48,903 nt of DNA from Magnetococcales bacterium WMHbin3 (GTDB lineage Bacteria; Pseudomonadota; Magnetococcia; Magnetococcales; Magnetaquicoccaceae): positions 1 to 48,903 of the forward strand of contig PDZX01000029.1 in NCBI GenBank assembly GCA_002753185.1. Direction: 5' to 3'. Below the pieces are notes generated by a model. It made no database searches. It was not told where the DNA came from and was given only the letters and a program-made list of their open reading frames with translations. The position numbers and the translations under genes were made by a program. The first letter of the stretch is position 1, and the number at the start of each line of letters is the position of its first letter. Below are positions 1-8,005 of the stretch, piece by piece.

Positions 1-6
1 GAGGAA

Positions 7-1560
7 ATGCGCGCGGCCTTGCAGGCCGATGCCACGGCCAGGAGCACCCGTTTGCCCGTCCGATCCGAAGTCGGGCGCGTGCGGGCCGAGGTGATGGGGG
101 CCATCGACGCCAAGTTGGGGCACATTCTGGAGCACGTCCATGCCGAAATGGCTCCGGCGAGCGCCACTCCGGTACGCCTGCTGGCGTCGGGCGAGGGGTT
201 GACCTTCTGGCCCGATCGAACCGACCTGGCCGTGGGGGATCTGCTGGAGGTCCGTTTGCCGCTGTTTCCCGGTTCCCCGATCCCCATGCATGGCTACTGT
301 CGCGTGCGGCGCCTGCGCCGTGAGTGGAGCTGGAACGGGGTGCGGGTCGATTGCGCGTTCGAGACCATGGAGGCGCTCGAGCACGCTGCCACACCCCCCG
401 CCGTGGCAGAACCGGTCGAAGTTCCCGTCCCCGCCTCGCCGTCGGAAGCCCTGGAAATCTTCCCCCCGGAGCCGTCCATATGGGACGAACCGGAGGTCAT
501 CCTGTCGGAGGAACCCGTGAAAAATGAACCCGTGTTCATCGATACCTCGCCCTCGCCCAGTGGCAACGCGGATCAAACCCTGGAGAACGCCAGGCGGATC
601 CTGGAAGCCCCGGTCCACGAGATGGTGGGTGCCCTGGCCTCCCATGTGCGTCCGGATCGCCGTTCGCCCGGTCCCCGGCGGCAGGACTACCGGGTCAACG
701 ACGAGTTCCCCATCGCCTGGATCGTGATCGGCGAGCCGGTTTTCGAGCGTGCCGCGCAATACTTCCAGCAGCATCGTGAATTTCCGGCGCGGGAGCGGAT
801 CGCGCGGCAGCGCAAGCTGCAAGCGGAGGTGGATGGGCTGGTCGCGTTTCTGCGCAAAATGTACGCCGCGTCGCGGCGTACCGCCGACTGGCTGCGGGAT
901 CACCTGGACCAGTTGTTCCGGCAGGCCAATTCCGAGAACGAAGAGGAGTTCTTGCAACATTTGACCCTGTTGTATTCCGCGATCTTGCGTGAATTCATCC
1001 AGCGTTCCCCCGGAGGGCCGGCAGCCGCTCAGTTGTTGGCCCATATGAGGGCCTATCTGGAATTGAAGGAGACGCGGGGTCGTCAGGTGACCGAGGAGAA
1101 GGCGGACGCGGACATGGCGGAGATCAGCCGGCAGGCCACCAAGATGCTGGGGGAGTTGCGGGGCGTGAATCGCGCCATGGCGGACAAGCTTGCCGCCATG
1201 CACGAGGCATTGATGGCGCTGGATCTGAGCACGCATGACGTGCCCAGGCGCTGGACCGCCGCGGGGGACGCGGTCCATGCGGGCAATCTGAGCGCGACCG
1301 GTCTGGCCTGGCGCACCTCCAAGACCTGGGTGGCGAAGGGGGATGCGGTGGAAGTGCGCATGGTGCTGAGCCGGGACGGCAAGCTGTTCGAGCCGGTGAT
1401 CTCCTATGCGCGGGTGGTGGTGGTGCAGGAGCCGGACGAGCAGAACAAACGCCGCATTGCCTGCTTTTTCGAGCACATGTCCCCCCACCATCGGGAGATG
1501 GTGTTGGGGCACATTGCCCGCAAGCAACGCGAGGAGTTGCAGCGGCGCGCCGGTTTATGA
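7..1560 (+). CDS. PilZ-like domain protein, possibly 5'-incomplete
   Basis: This 517-aa protein has two PilZ-like beta-barrel segments, one near the N terminus (about residues 52-118) and one at the C terminus (about 411-505). The C-terminal one contains NLSATGLAW, which resembles the D/NxSxxG part of the PilZ c-di-GMP-binding signature. The paired arginine motif is only partly recognisable (PRRW), so ligand binding is uncertain. The roughly 280 residues between them are mostly helical and charged. By family knowledge such proteins are cytoplasmic c-di-GMP effectors acting on motility or exopolysaccharide. The frame is open to the left edge of the window, so the true start may lie outside it. 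Its 3' end overlaps the convergent deacetylase gene by 6 bp. Confidence 0.6.
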   Translation: MRAALQADATARSTRLPVRSEVGRVRAEVMGAIDAKLGHILEHVHAEMAPASATPVRLLASGEGLTFWPDRTDLAVGDLLEVRLPLFPGSPIPMHGYCRVRRLRREWSWNGVRVDCAFETMEALEHAATPPAVAEPVEVPVPASPSEALEIFPPEPSIWDEPEVILSEEPVKNEPVFIDTSPSPSGNADQTLENARRILEAPVHEMVGALASHVRPDRRSPGPRRQDYRVNDEFPIAWIVIGEPVFERAAQYFQQHREFPARERIARQRKLQAEVDGLVAFLRKMYAASRRTADWLRDHLDQLFRQANSENEEEFLQHLTLLYSAILREFIQRSPGGPAAAQLLAHMRAYLELKETRGRQVTEEKADADMAEISRQATKMLGELRGVNRAMADKLAAMHEALMALDLSTHDVPRRWTAAGDAVHAGNLSATGLAWRTSKTWVAKGDAVEVRMVLSRDGKLFEPVISYARVVVVQEPDEQNKRRIACFFEHMSPHHREMVLGHIARKQREELQRRAGL

Positions 1561-2700
1561 CGTGCCGGGTGGACCCTCACGCGTGAGCCGCCACGCCTGC
1601 TGAAAGGTGATGGCGCGCACTTTGTCTTTCCAGTGTGTCAGCAGTTTGTCGTGAAAGGTCTCCAGAGTGGCCAGGTGGGAGGGGCGCAACCCCTTGGGAT
1701 GACAGTTCAGGGAGACCATGACCGGTTGTCGGGAGGGGGCGCGTTCCTCCAGGTAGCGGTGCAGGCAGGCGATGAGGGCTTGAGGGGAGTTGCCCAGTTC
1801 CATGCGTTGGAACCGTTGTCCGAGGATGGCGTGTGCGCGCCAATAGGCGGTTTTGCAGCGGTTGGCCTTTGGGGGGGGGTGGCCAGCGTTGCAGGGGGCG
1901 CCGCGTGGCGGCGGGGGGCCGCGCAGGGTCTCCCAGGCGGCGCGCAGGGCCTCCGGGACGCGGATGGCGCGGCGTTCCCGGTCGGAGAGATGACAGGCGG
2001 GGATGGGAATTTCCAGGAGGGCCGTGTCTCCGGGTTGGGCCGGGGAGGTCAAGCCTTGCGCCGGGGAGAGCCAGTAATTGGCCAGGTTGGGTACCTGGGA
2101 GAAATCCACCCGTTGCATCGGATTGGCGAGCCGCAATCCGGGGATGATGCTGGAGTCGATCCGGTAGCCGGTGGCCAACAGGGCGTTGAGGATCATGGCG
2201 CTGTCGGGTTGCAGGCCGTAGCCGCCGGCGCGGAAGGCCAGGCAGCGGTAGTGGGGATCGATGGGCGTCAGCAGGTCGGTGAGGTGGCGGGCGGCCCGTT
2301 GCAGCAGGGATGCGGTCATGCGGGCGCGTTGCGCGGGGTCCGGATGGAGGGTGCCCAGCAGGTAGGTGGCCGGGTCGAAGCGGCACGCCTCCCCCTGGAA
2401 GGTGGTGTCGAGCCAGTGGGGATGGAGGTGGGTCTGGACATCGTGGCCTTGGCGGATGGCCTCTTGCAATTGGAGTTCGGCCAGGTCCGGAAAGCGGTGT
2501 TTTTCCAGTTCCCGGTAGCGCCACAGGCAGGCCACGTCGGCGAAGAGGGTGATGGGGATGCCCAGGCGCTGGCAGGTGGCCAGGAGTTGTGTCGTGGGTT
2601 GGATGAGGATCTCCTCTTCCGCCAGGAAGTTGCTCCCCAGGTAGAGTTCGTAGTCGGCGGAATAGAGCATGTAGAGCATGGGGTGGTCGGATGAAGTCAT
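1555..2700 (-). CDS. polysaccharide deacetylase-like protein
   Basis: A 381-aa protein resembling the NodB/polysaccharide deacetylase fold. GHDVQTHLHPH (residues 85-95) supplies the H-x3-H metal pair (H91, H95), D15 in YSADYEL is a candidate third ligand, and RAGG near residue 163 matches the conserved Arg motif. Such enzymes deacetylate N-acetylated surface sugars. No signal peptide is visible, so it may act on a cytoplasmic or lipid-linked precursor. A Pro-rich insert near residue 265 is encoded by a run of nine C residues (nine Gs on the plus strand, 1871-1879). Coding appears intact across the run. The start codon overlaps the divergent glycosyltransferase start by 10 bp, so one of the two probably starts further in (Met8 or Met11 here). 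The neighbouring GT4 gene suggests a shared glycan. Confidence 0.65.
   Translation of the reverse strand: MTSSDHPMLYMLYSADYELYLGSNFLAEEEILIQPTTQLLATCQRLGIPITLFADVACLWRYRELEKHRFPDLAELQLQEAIRQGHDVQTHLHPHWLDTTFQGEACRFDPATYLLGTLHPDPAQRARMTASLLQRAARHLTDLLTPIDPHYRCLAFRAGGYGLQPDSAMILNALLATGYRIDSSIIPGLRLANPMQRVDFSQVPNLANYWLSPAQGLTSPAQPGDTALLEIPIPACHLSDRERRAIRVPEALRAAWETLRGPPPPRGAPCNAGHPPPKANRCKTAYWRAHAILGQRFQRMELGNSPQALIACLHRYLEERAPSRQPVMVSLNCHPKGLRPSHLATLETFHDKLLTHWKDKVRAITFQQAWRLTREGPPGTS
1871..1879. repeat. nine-base G/C homopolymer inside the deacetylase gene
   Basis: A run of nine Gs on the plus strand (nine Cs in the coding strand) inside the deacetylase-like gene. It encodes consecutive prolines and is currently in frame. 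It is the longest G run noticed in the window. Confidence 0.8.
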
Positions 2701-3776
2701 GGATTCGCCGGGGGTTGCAGGTTGCGAGGCAGGAGTGGTCGGGGCGGATGCGGCGGCGGGTGCATTTCGTCGGAGACGCCGGCAACTGGTCGTTCAAGTG
2801 GGATGCCCATTACATTTCCAAGGGGCTGGAGGCGCGCATCGGGGATCGGGTGCCGGTCATCACCGCGCCGTGGGATTTGCGGCATCAGGTGATTCTGTTC
2901 GGCAACCGGTACGCCTATTTTTTCGGGCCACGGGAGCGGTTGCACCCTTCCAACAAGCTGTACCTGATCTGGTTTCATGGTGAACCGGACTCCACGGATT
3001 CCAACATGCAGCGGCTGTTTTCCCAGTTGCCCGGCGCGTTGGATCGGGTAAGCCGGGTGATTGTCTCGTGTACGATCTCACGGCGGATCCTGATGGAGCA
3101 GGGGGTGCCGGGGGAGAAGATCATTTTGATCCCATTGGGGGTGGATCTGCAAGCGTTTCGTCCGCCGGACCCTGGGTTGCGGGCGCGTTTGCGGGGGGAG
3201 TTGGGGATTCCGGAGCGGGCGTTTTGCATCGGTTCGTTTCAGAAGGACGGGGTGGGCTGGGGGGATGGCGACGCGCCGAAGCTGGTGAAGGGGCCGGATC
3301 TCTTTTTGGAGGTGATGGCGCGGATTCGCGGCGAGCATCCGGAGTTGATGGTGTTGTTGACCGGTCCGGCCCGTGGTTATGTCAAGCAGGGTCTGGACCG
3401 GCTGGGGATTCCCTGGCGGCACCGTTATCTGGAGGATTATCATGAAATTGTCGGCTGTTATCAGGCGTTGGACCTGTATCTGATCGCCTCGCGCGCCGAG
3501 GGGGGACCCAAGGCGTTGATGGAGAGTTGGGCGTGTGGGGTACCGGTGGTTTCCACCCGCATGGGGATGCCGGCGGACTGGATCCGCCATGGGGAGAACG
3601 GCATGTTGGCGGATGTGGAGGATGTCGCCTCCCTGGCGGCCCATGTCGCTGCCCTGTTGCGCGATCCGGCCCTGCTGGCCCGTTGCCGGGAGGGGGGGCA
3701 GGAAACGGTTTTGGGTCTGGACTGGCAGTGGGTGGCGGATCAGTATTTTTCCATGTTGTCCGAGGCGTTGCATTGA
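2691..3776 (+). CDS. GT4-type glycosyltransferase
   Basis: A 361-aa glycosyltransferase of the GT-B fold, family 4-like. The C-terminal half carries the retaining-enzyme EX7E motif as EGGPKALME (E270 to E278), followed by WACGVPVV. The middle contains IPLGVDLQAFRP, typical of the start of the nucleotide-sugar domain. It probably transfers a sugar from an NDP-sugar to a glycan or lipid carrier at the cytoplasmic face of the membrane. The acceptor is unknown. The start at 2691 overlaps the divergent deacetylase start. Met20 (2748), preceded by a GGGGCGG stretch and followed by RRRVHFVGD, is a reasonable alternative. A run of seven Gs lies near the 3' end but coding is continuous. Confidence 0.8.
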   Translation: MKSWIRRGLQVARQEWSGRMRRRVHFVGDAGNWSFKWDAHYISKGLEARIGDRVPVITAPWDLRHQVILFGNRYAYFFGPRERLHPSNKLYLIWFHGEPDSTDSNMQRLFSQLPGALDRVSRVIVSCTISRRILMEQGVPGEKIILIPLGVDLQAFRPPDPGLRARLRGELGIPERAFCIGSFQKDGVGWGDGDAPKLVKGPDLFLEVMARIRGEHPELMVLLTGPARGYVKQGLDRLGIPWRHRYLEDYHEIVGCYQALDLYLIASRAEGGPKALMESWACGVPVVSTRMGMPADWIRHGENGMLADVEDVASLAAHVAALLRDPALLARCREGGQETVLGLDWQWVADQYFSMLSEALH

Positions 3777-3856
3777 GGGGGACGGCTTTGTGATGTCGGG
3801 AACCCTTTGTTGATATCCTTGTCGATATTGTACGAAAAATTCCATGGAGAGCGCCG

Positions 3857-4468
3857 ATGGCCGATGTCGTGACACTCGATGATGTTTGGAAATCCTTCCA
3901 GGAGACCGACCGCCGCATGCGGGAGATGGCCGTGGAGGCGGATCACCGCATGCGGGATGCGGAAAACCGCATGCGGGAGACGGAAAGCCTGATCCGGGAG
4001 ATGTCCGCCCAGACCGACCGCAAGATCGAGGAGGTCAGCCGTCAGATCGGACGGTTGGGTGGTCGTCTTGGAGAGTACATTGAGGAGATGATCAAGCCCG
4101 CCTGCATTGCCATGTTTCAGGGGCGTGGCATTCCGGTGGACGAGGTGTTTTCCCGCGTCAAGAAGAGTGTTGCCGGGGAGCGGATGGAGATCGATCTGTT
4201 GCTGGCCAATACGGTTGCGGCTGTGCTCATCGAGGTCAAGAGCCATCTGACCGCCGAGCATGTTCAGGAGCATCTGGTCCGGCTGGACCGTTTCAAGCCG
4301 CTTTTCCCCCGCTATGCGGATTGCCGGGTGTATGGTGCGGTGGCCGGCATGGTCATCGCATCCGATGCAGATCGTTTCGCCATGAGCCGGGGTCTGTTCG
4401 TCATCGCCCAGACCGGGTCGAGCGTCTGCCTGGCCAATGCCCCGGATTTCGTGCCCCGGAGCTGGTGA
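3857..4468 (+). CDS. coiled-coil PD-(D/E)XK nuclease-like protein (DUF3782-type)
   Basis: A 203-aa protein. Residues 15-65 form a charged coiled coil built from RMRE/RMRD repeats. The C-terminal half has a PD-(D/E)XK-like core with D113, E126 and K128 (IEVK), followed by SHLT. Proteins of this layout (DUF3782 and relatives) are common in bacteria and are usually called nuclease-like. Their substrate is not known. The start is supported by GGAG 7 bases upstream. The gene stands alone between a glycosyltransferase and the convergent KGGVGR-ATPase gene. The coiled-coil DNA contains three copies of the palindrome CCGCATGCGG. Confidence 0.65.
   Translation: MADVVTLDDVWKSFQETDRRMREMAVEADHRMRDAENRMRETESLIREMSAQTDRKIEEVSRQIGRLGGRLGEYIEEMIKPACIAMFQGRGIPVDEVFSRVKKSVAGERMEIDLLLANTVAAVLIEVKSHLTAEHVQEHLVRLDRFKPLFPRYADCRVYGAVAGMVIASDADRFAMSRGLFVIAQTGSSVCLANAPDFVPRSW
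3913..3976. repeat. three copies of the palindrome CCGCATGCGG
   Basis: Copies lie at 3913-3922, 3946-3955 and 3967-3976, spaced 33 and 21 bp apart (multiples of three). They encode the RMRE/RMRD repeats of the coiled coil. They are most simply explained by internal duplication of coding sequence. Confidence 0.7.
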
Positions 4469-4488
4469 GACGTTGCGAGGGTATCGGT

Positions 4489-7047
4489 TCAAGCCTCCCG
4501 CCAGAGGGGCAACTCCTCCAGGCTGGCGGGATCCGCCCCATCGCTGATCACGGCGGCCAGGCGCGTCAGCAGTTCCAGCCGGGGATCCTGCCGTTGTCGC
4601 GCCATCTTCAGATGAGCTGTCAGATCCCACCCCGGCGAGCGGCACCCCTCTCCGATGCGTTTCTTGATGTCGGCCAAGGCGCGGGGATAGTCGTCGGGCG
4701 CATGGGTCAAGGCATAAAAAGTCAACTCCACCTGTAAGTCCCGCCGCGTGGGCGCCAGATCGAAGGCCGCCCGCAACCGTGTCAAGCCGGCCTCCCGTTT
4801 GCCGTTGGTCAGTAGAAAACTGGCGAAATTGCCCAATATGTTGGCGTCACGTGGATCTGCCTCGATGGCCCGCTGGAACAGCTCTTCGGCTCGGTCCATG
4901 TTGTTGCGGACATTTTGCATGAACAGTGCGAACTCGCCCAGATTGCTTGCGTGCCGAGGTGCGGCCTCAATGGCGCGCTGGTACAGCTCTTCGGCCCGGT
5001 GCATGTTGTTGCGGACTTGCTCCATGAACTGAGCAAATCCGCACAGACTGCTTGCGTGCCGAGGTTCGGCCTCAATGGCGCGCTGGAACAATTCTTCGGA
5101 AAGGTCCATGTTGTTGCGGACATTCCTCATGAACCGTGCGAAATTGCCCAGATTATTTGCGTGCCGAGGATCTGCCTTAATGGCCCGCTGGTACAGATCT
5201 TCGGCCCTGCCCATGTTTTTGCGGTCTTGCTCCATGAACAGTGCGAAATTGCCCAGATTGCTGGCGCTACGAGGATCGGCATCGATGGCGCGCTGGAACA
5301 GTTCTTCGGCGCGGTTTTGGTCTTGGAGGTTGGTTGTCAGGAATACCGCAAGATTGCCCAGGCAGTCAGGATCCCCATAGGCAGCATTGATCGCTTTGTC
5401 CAGGAGCAGGGCAAGTTGAGGGGCATCATTGAATTCGGCATGCATATCCCTGACGTTATCGATCCAGTATTCGGGCCATGACTCCCAGTTTGAGTGAAGA
5501 TGTTCTCCTGTCAGTGGCGCCGTGAGAAAGCGTTTTACCCCTCCTTCACCGGCCAAGAGCCTGGCCCAAGCTTTTTGATGGCTGCGAAAGATTTGCAGGA
5601 GCTGCTTCCAATGGCTTTCATCGATCGATAAAAGTTTCTGACGCTCCTCGGCGAAAATCTTCCGCAGTTCGTTCACCCGGAACTCGGACATCTCCGTCGC
5701 CTCCTTGAGGATCTTTTCCTTGTCCTCGATGCTCATGGAAACGGTCCAGGACAATCCGTTCAGGAACTGATCCTTGTCCACCTCGATTCCGGGGGCGAAG
5801 GGGGTCAAGGCGTCCCGTTTTGCAATGCGGGCTGCGGGGTCCATCTCCGGGGGCAGGGGCCAATCCCAGCGGGGCAGGCCGATGACCGGATTCTTGCGTT
5901 TGGGTTTGCCGAAGATTTTTGGTTCCTTCGGGGCTTCCTTTGCCAGGAAATCGCCGGTTTCCTCGATCCGCTCCTTGACGTTCTCGATGATACTCGCTGT
6001 CCTGTAATTGCCCTCCAGCCAGCGGGCAATCTCCCGCACCTCTTGGGCATAGAGCAGATGGGGCTGGGTGATGACCAGCGGTGCATCGCCCGTGGCCAGC
6101 AAAGGGGTGTAATGGAGCAGGGAGATCGAGGGAAGGGGTTCTCGCGCCTGATTCGCCGGTTCGGTGCGCATCATGGCCTCCAGGATCCGTTCGCAATCCA
6201 TCCTGGCCTTGATCACATGCATCTCGTCGTCACTGCGCGGCACGGGTGAAAAAACCAGCCGCAGGGTGCCGGGAAACTCGCCAACGCCGATGCGGCTCTT
6301 CAGGGCCTCCAGCAAATGGCGTATCCCCGCCCGGTTCTGTTCGTTGAGTCCGGCCACCAGGATCATGCGATCGGAAAGGTAACCCAGGGCCATCTCCACG
6401 AGTTCGGGGAATCCGGTGCGGCAGTCGATGAGGACCCGGTCGATGCCACGCGCCGGGGTCTCGGAGTCGCGCCAGTGCTCCAGATCCGTCCGGATCGCCA
6501 GGGCCAGCGCACGCAGCGCCTGCTCTTCCATGGTTTCGGTTTCCCCCCAGCCTTCTTCGGGTGGAATCGCGTTGGGCAGATTGGACCGGATCAGGAAGGG
6601 AACCGGGTCTGGCTCTTCGGCATCGGTTGACGATTCGCCTTGGCCAAGGGCACGACGCGACCGGCGCGGCTGGATGGCGTCGATGGCCAGCAGACGCCCG
6701 CGCTTGCCATGCTGTTTCCCCCAGGGAATCTCCTTTTGCGGCAGCCCGTCTGGACCGGGTCGATGCACTTCCCGCAGCAAATGACGGGGCGGCAGGAAAT
6801 GCAATTCATCTGGATGGGAGATGCGGCCACGAAAAAAGGTTTCCAGCAGATCGCTGAAACCGTTGTTTGTGCCGTTTTCATACAGCCACTCCCCAAGCAG
6901 GGGAGAGTAGGAGAGGCCCGGCGCAGTCAGGTCCATGTCGATCATCAGGACGATCTCGCCACGCTCGGCCCAATAGGCCCCGATGTTGCTCATCAACGCC
7001 GTCCGTCCGACACCACCCTTGAAAGAAAAAAAGCTATAGACTTTCAT
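4489..7047 (-). CDS. KGGVGR-motif P-loop ATPase with C-terminal TPR repeats
   Basis: An 852-aa protein. Residues 1-50 match the MinD/ParA (SIMIBI) P-loop: FKGGVGRTAL with the signature Lys10, but Arg15 where classical members have the Walker A lysine, followed by IDMDLTAPG. This variant is known as the KGGVGR-type ATPase and often sits in regulated or conflict-type gene sets. The centre (about 380-560) is helical. Residues about 570-745 are five 35-residue TPR units with the core FQRAIEADPR...NLGNFA, followed by a degenerate tail. TPRs imply a protein partner. The start overlaps the stop of the upstream 323-aa gene by 14 bp, so the genes are probably co-transcribed and co-translated. The family assignment is clear. 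The role as sensor or switch of a defence system is inference. Confidence 0.75.
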   Translation of the reverse strand: MKVYSFFSFKGGVGRTALMSNIGAYWAERGEIVLMIDMDLTAPGLSYSPLLGEWLYENGTNNGFSDLLETFFRGRISHPDELHFLPPRHLLREVHRPGPDGLPQKEIPWGKQHGKRGRLLAIDAIQPRRSRRALGQGESSTDAEEPDPVPFLIRSNLPNAIPPEEGWGETETMEEQALRALALAIRTDLEHWRDSETPARGIDRVLIDCRTGFPELVEMALGYLSDRMILVAGLNEQNRAGIRHLLEALKSRIGVGEFPGTLRLVFSPVPRSDDEMHVIKARMDCERILEAMMRTEPANQAREPLPSISLLHYTPLLATGDAPLVITQPHLLYAQEVREIARWLEGNYRTASIIENVKERIEETGDFLAKEAPKEPKIFGKPKRKNPVIGLPRWDWPLPPEMDPAARIAKRDALTPFAPGIEVDKDQFLNGLSWTVSMSIEDKEKILKEATEMSEFRVNELRKIFAEERQKLLSIDESHWKQLLQIFRSHQKAWARLLAGEGGVKRFLTAPLTGEHLHSNWESWPEYWIDNVRDMHAEFNDAPQLALLLDKAINAAYGDPDCLGNLAVFLTTNLQDQNRAEELFQRAIDADPRSASNLGNFALFMEQDRKNMGRAEDLYQRAIKADPRHANNLGNFARFMRNVRNNMDLSEELFQRAIEAEPRHASSLCGFAQFMEQVRNNMHRAEELYQRAIEAAPRHASNLGEFALFMQNVRNNMDRAEELFQRAIEADPRDANILGNFASFLLTNGKREAGLTRLRAAFDLAPTRRDLQVELTFYALTHAPDDYPRALADIKKRIGEGCRSPGWDLTAHLKMARQRQDPRLELLTRLAAVISDGADPASLEELPLWREA
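4806..5330 (-). repeat. five tandem 105-bp TPR-coding repeats
   Basis: Near-identical units with exact 105-bp periodicity. The CTTCGG-type core recurs at about 4881, 4986, 5091, 5196 and 5301. Each encodes one 35-aa TPR unit of the KGGVGR ATPase. High DNA identity between units suggests recent expansion or ongoing recombination. Confidence 0.85.
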
Positions 7048-8005
7048 TTTTTTCTCGATATTGTGGTGTTGTATTGGTTTTTACAACCATTAAAGGGAAA
7101 ATTCTGGTTATTTTGGGCGCTGACAGTTTTGAGTGTTCTTTATTAGGAATAACAGGGTTGAATTTTATCTTGCAATTGTTGAATGTCTGTTGGACAGATA
7201 AAGTTATTTTAAGATTTTGAATATCATTGAAGAATTCCCGGAACGACCATTCTGGAGCAAAGGGTCGGATCCCCATGTCGAACAGGTCTTTCAGCAATTC
7301 CGATTCTTCCCCTTGTCGTTCCAGGATGGACAGACCGGTGAATGCATAGGCCTCAATCACCAGATTCGCGGCATCCGGTTTGGGGGCGCACAGGGCCGCC
7401 AGCCAACCGATTTCCTTCATGCGGTCCAGGGCCTCGAACCATTGCGGTGAGTCCTCTGCATTATTGAAATAATTGTAACAGGTGGCATGCCCTCGCCGCA
7501 GAATCCGCCCGGTGGCCTGCTTGCACATTGCGAGCAATGACCCCACGGGGGCGATCACCGCCTGGGTTGGTGTTGCGCGCAGCCTCTCCTCCATCCCCCG
7601 CAACAGGACGGGAAATCGTTGGCGTTCCTCTTCGGCATCTGCAGGCGTCCGCACCGCCACGGGTTGGAACTCACGCCAGGGAAAGGTTTCCTGGCAGAGA
7701 ACCTCGTAAGCCGTCAGAAAGGATGGCCGGGCGACAAAGGCCATGCTGTCGGAGGTGTCCAGGCAGTGCGCCTCTTGCGACAGGGCGGTGATGCGCCCCT
7801 GTTTCGTCAGCCAGGCGATCTCTTGCGGATCGTGAAGGAGAGTGGGAGGGCCTGAAGCGATGGGGGCGGGCGAACGGATGTAGCGTAGTGGTCGGGAGGA
7901 GTGGCGCACCACCAGATGCATGATGTCGCAGGGCGCCGAGACGGAGCCTGCAAGACCGAACACGGGTAACGGTGACATGGTCATGGCGATTGGGTTTGCA
8001 TCCAT
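7034..8005 (-). CDS. unrecognised protein upstream of the KGGVGR ATPase
   Basis: A 323-aa protein that I do not recognise. The start at 8005 is chosen because GGAGAAG lies about 11 bases upstream. An alternative ATG at 7984 overlaps the previous stop as ATGA. No membrane segment or signal peptide is evident and no familiar catalytic motif is seen. The last 50 or so residues (from about NNCKIKFN) are encoded by distinctly AT-rich DNA (about 7040-7210), unlike the rest. This may be a run-on tail after loss of an original stop, or DNA that also serves as a promoter for the ATPase gene. It lies in a collinear set with tight overlaps on both sides, so it probably functions with the ATPase and the 304-aa protein. 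Confidence 0.6.
   Translation of the reverse strand: MDANPIAMTMSPLPVFGLAGSVSAPCDIMHLVVRHSSRPLRYIRSPAPIASGPPTLLHDPQEIAWLTKQGRITALSQEAHCLDTSDSMAFVARPSFLTAYEVLCQETFPWREFQPVAVRTPADAEEERQRFPVLLRGMEERLRATPTQAVIAPVGSLLAMCKQATGRILRRGHATCYNYFNNAEDSPQWFEALDRMKEIGWLAALCAPKPDAANLVIEAYAFTGLSILERQGEESELLKDLFDMGIRPFAPEWSFREFFNDIQNLKITLSVQQTFNNCKIKFNPVIPNKEHSKLSAPKITRIFPLMVVKTNTTPQYREKNESL

Noticed and set aside
4806..5330. CRISPR-like array
   Set aside because: The periodicity is 105 bp with no unique spacers and it encodes TPR units in frame.
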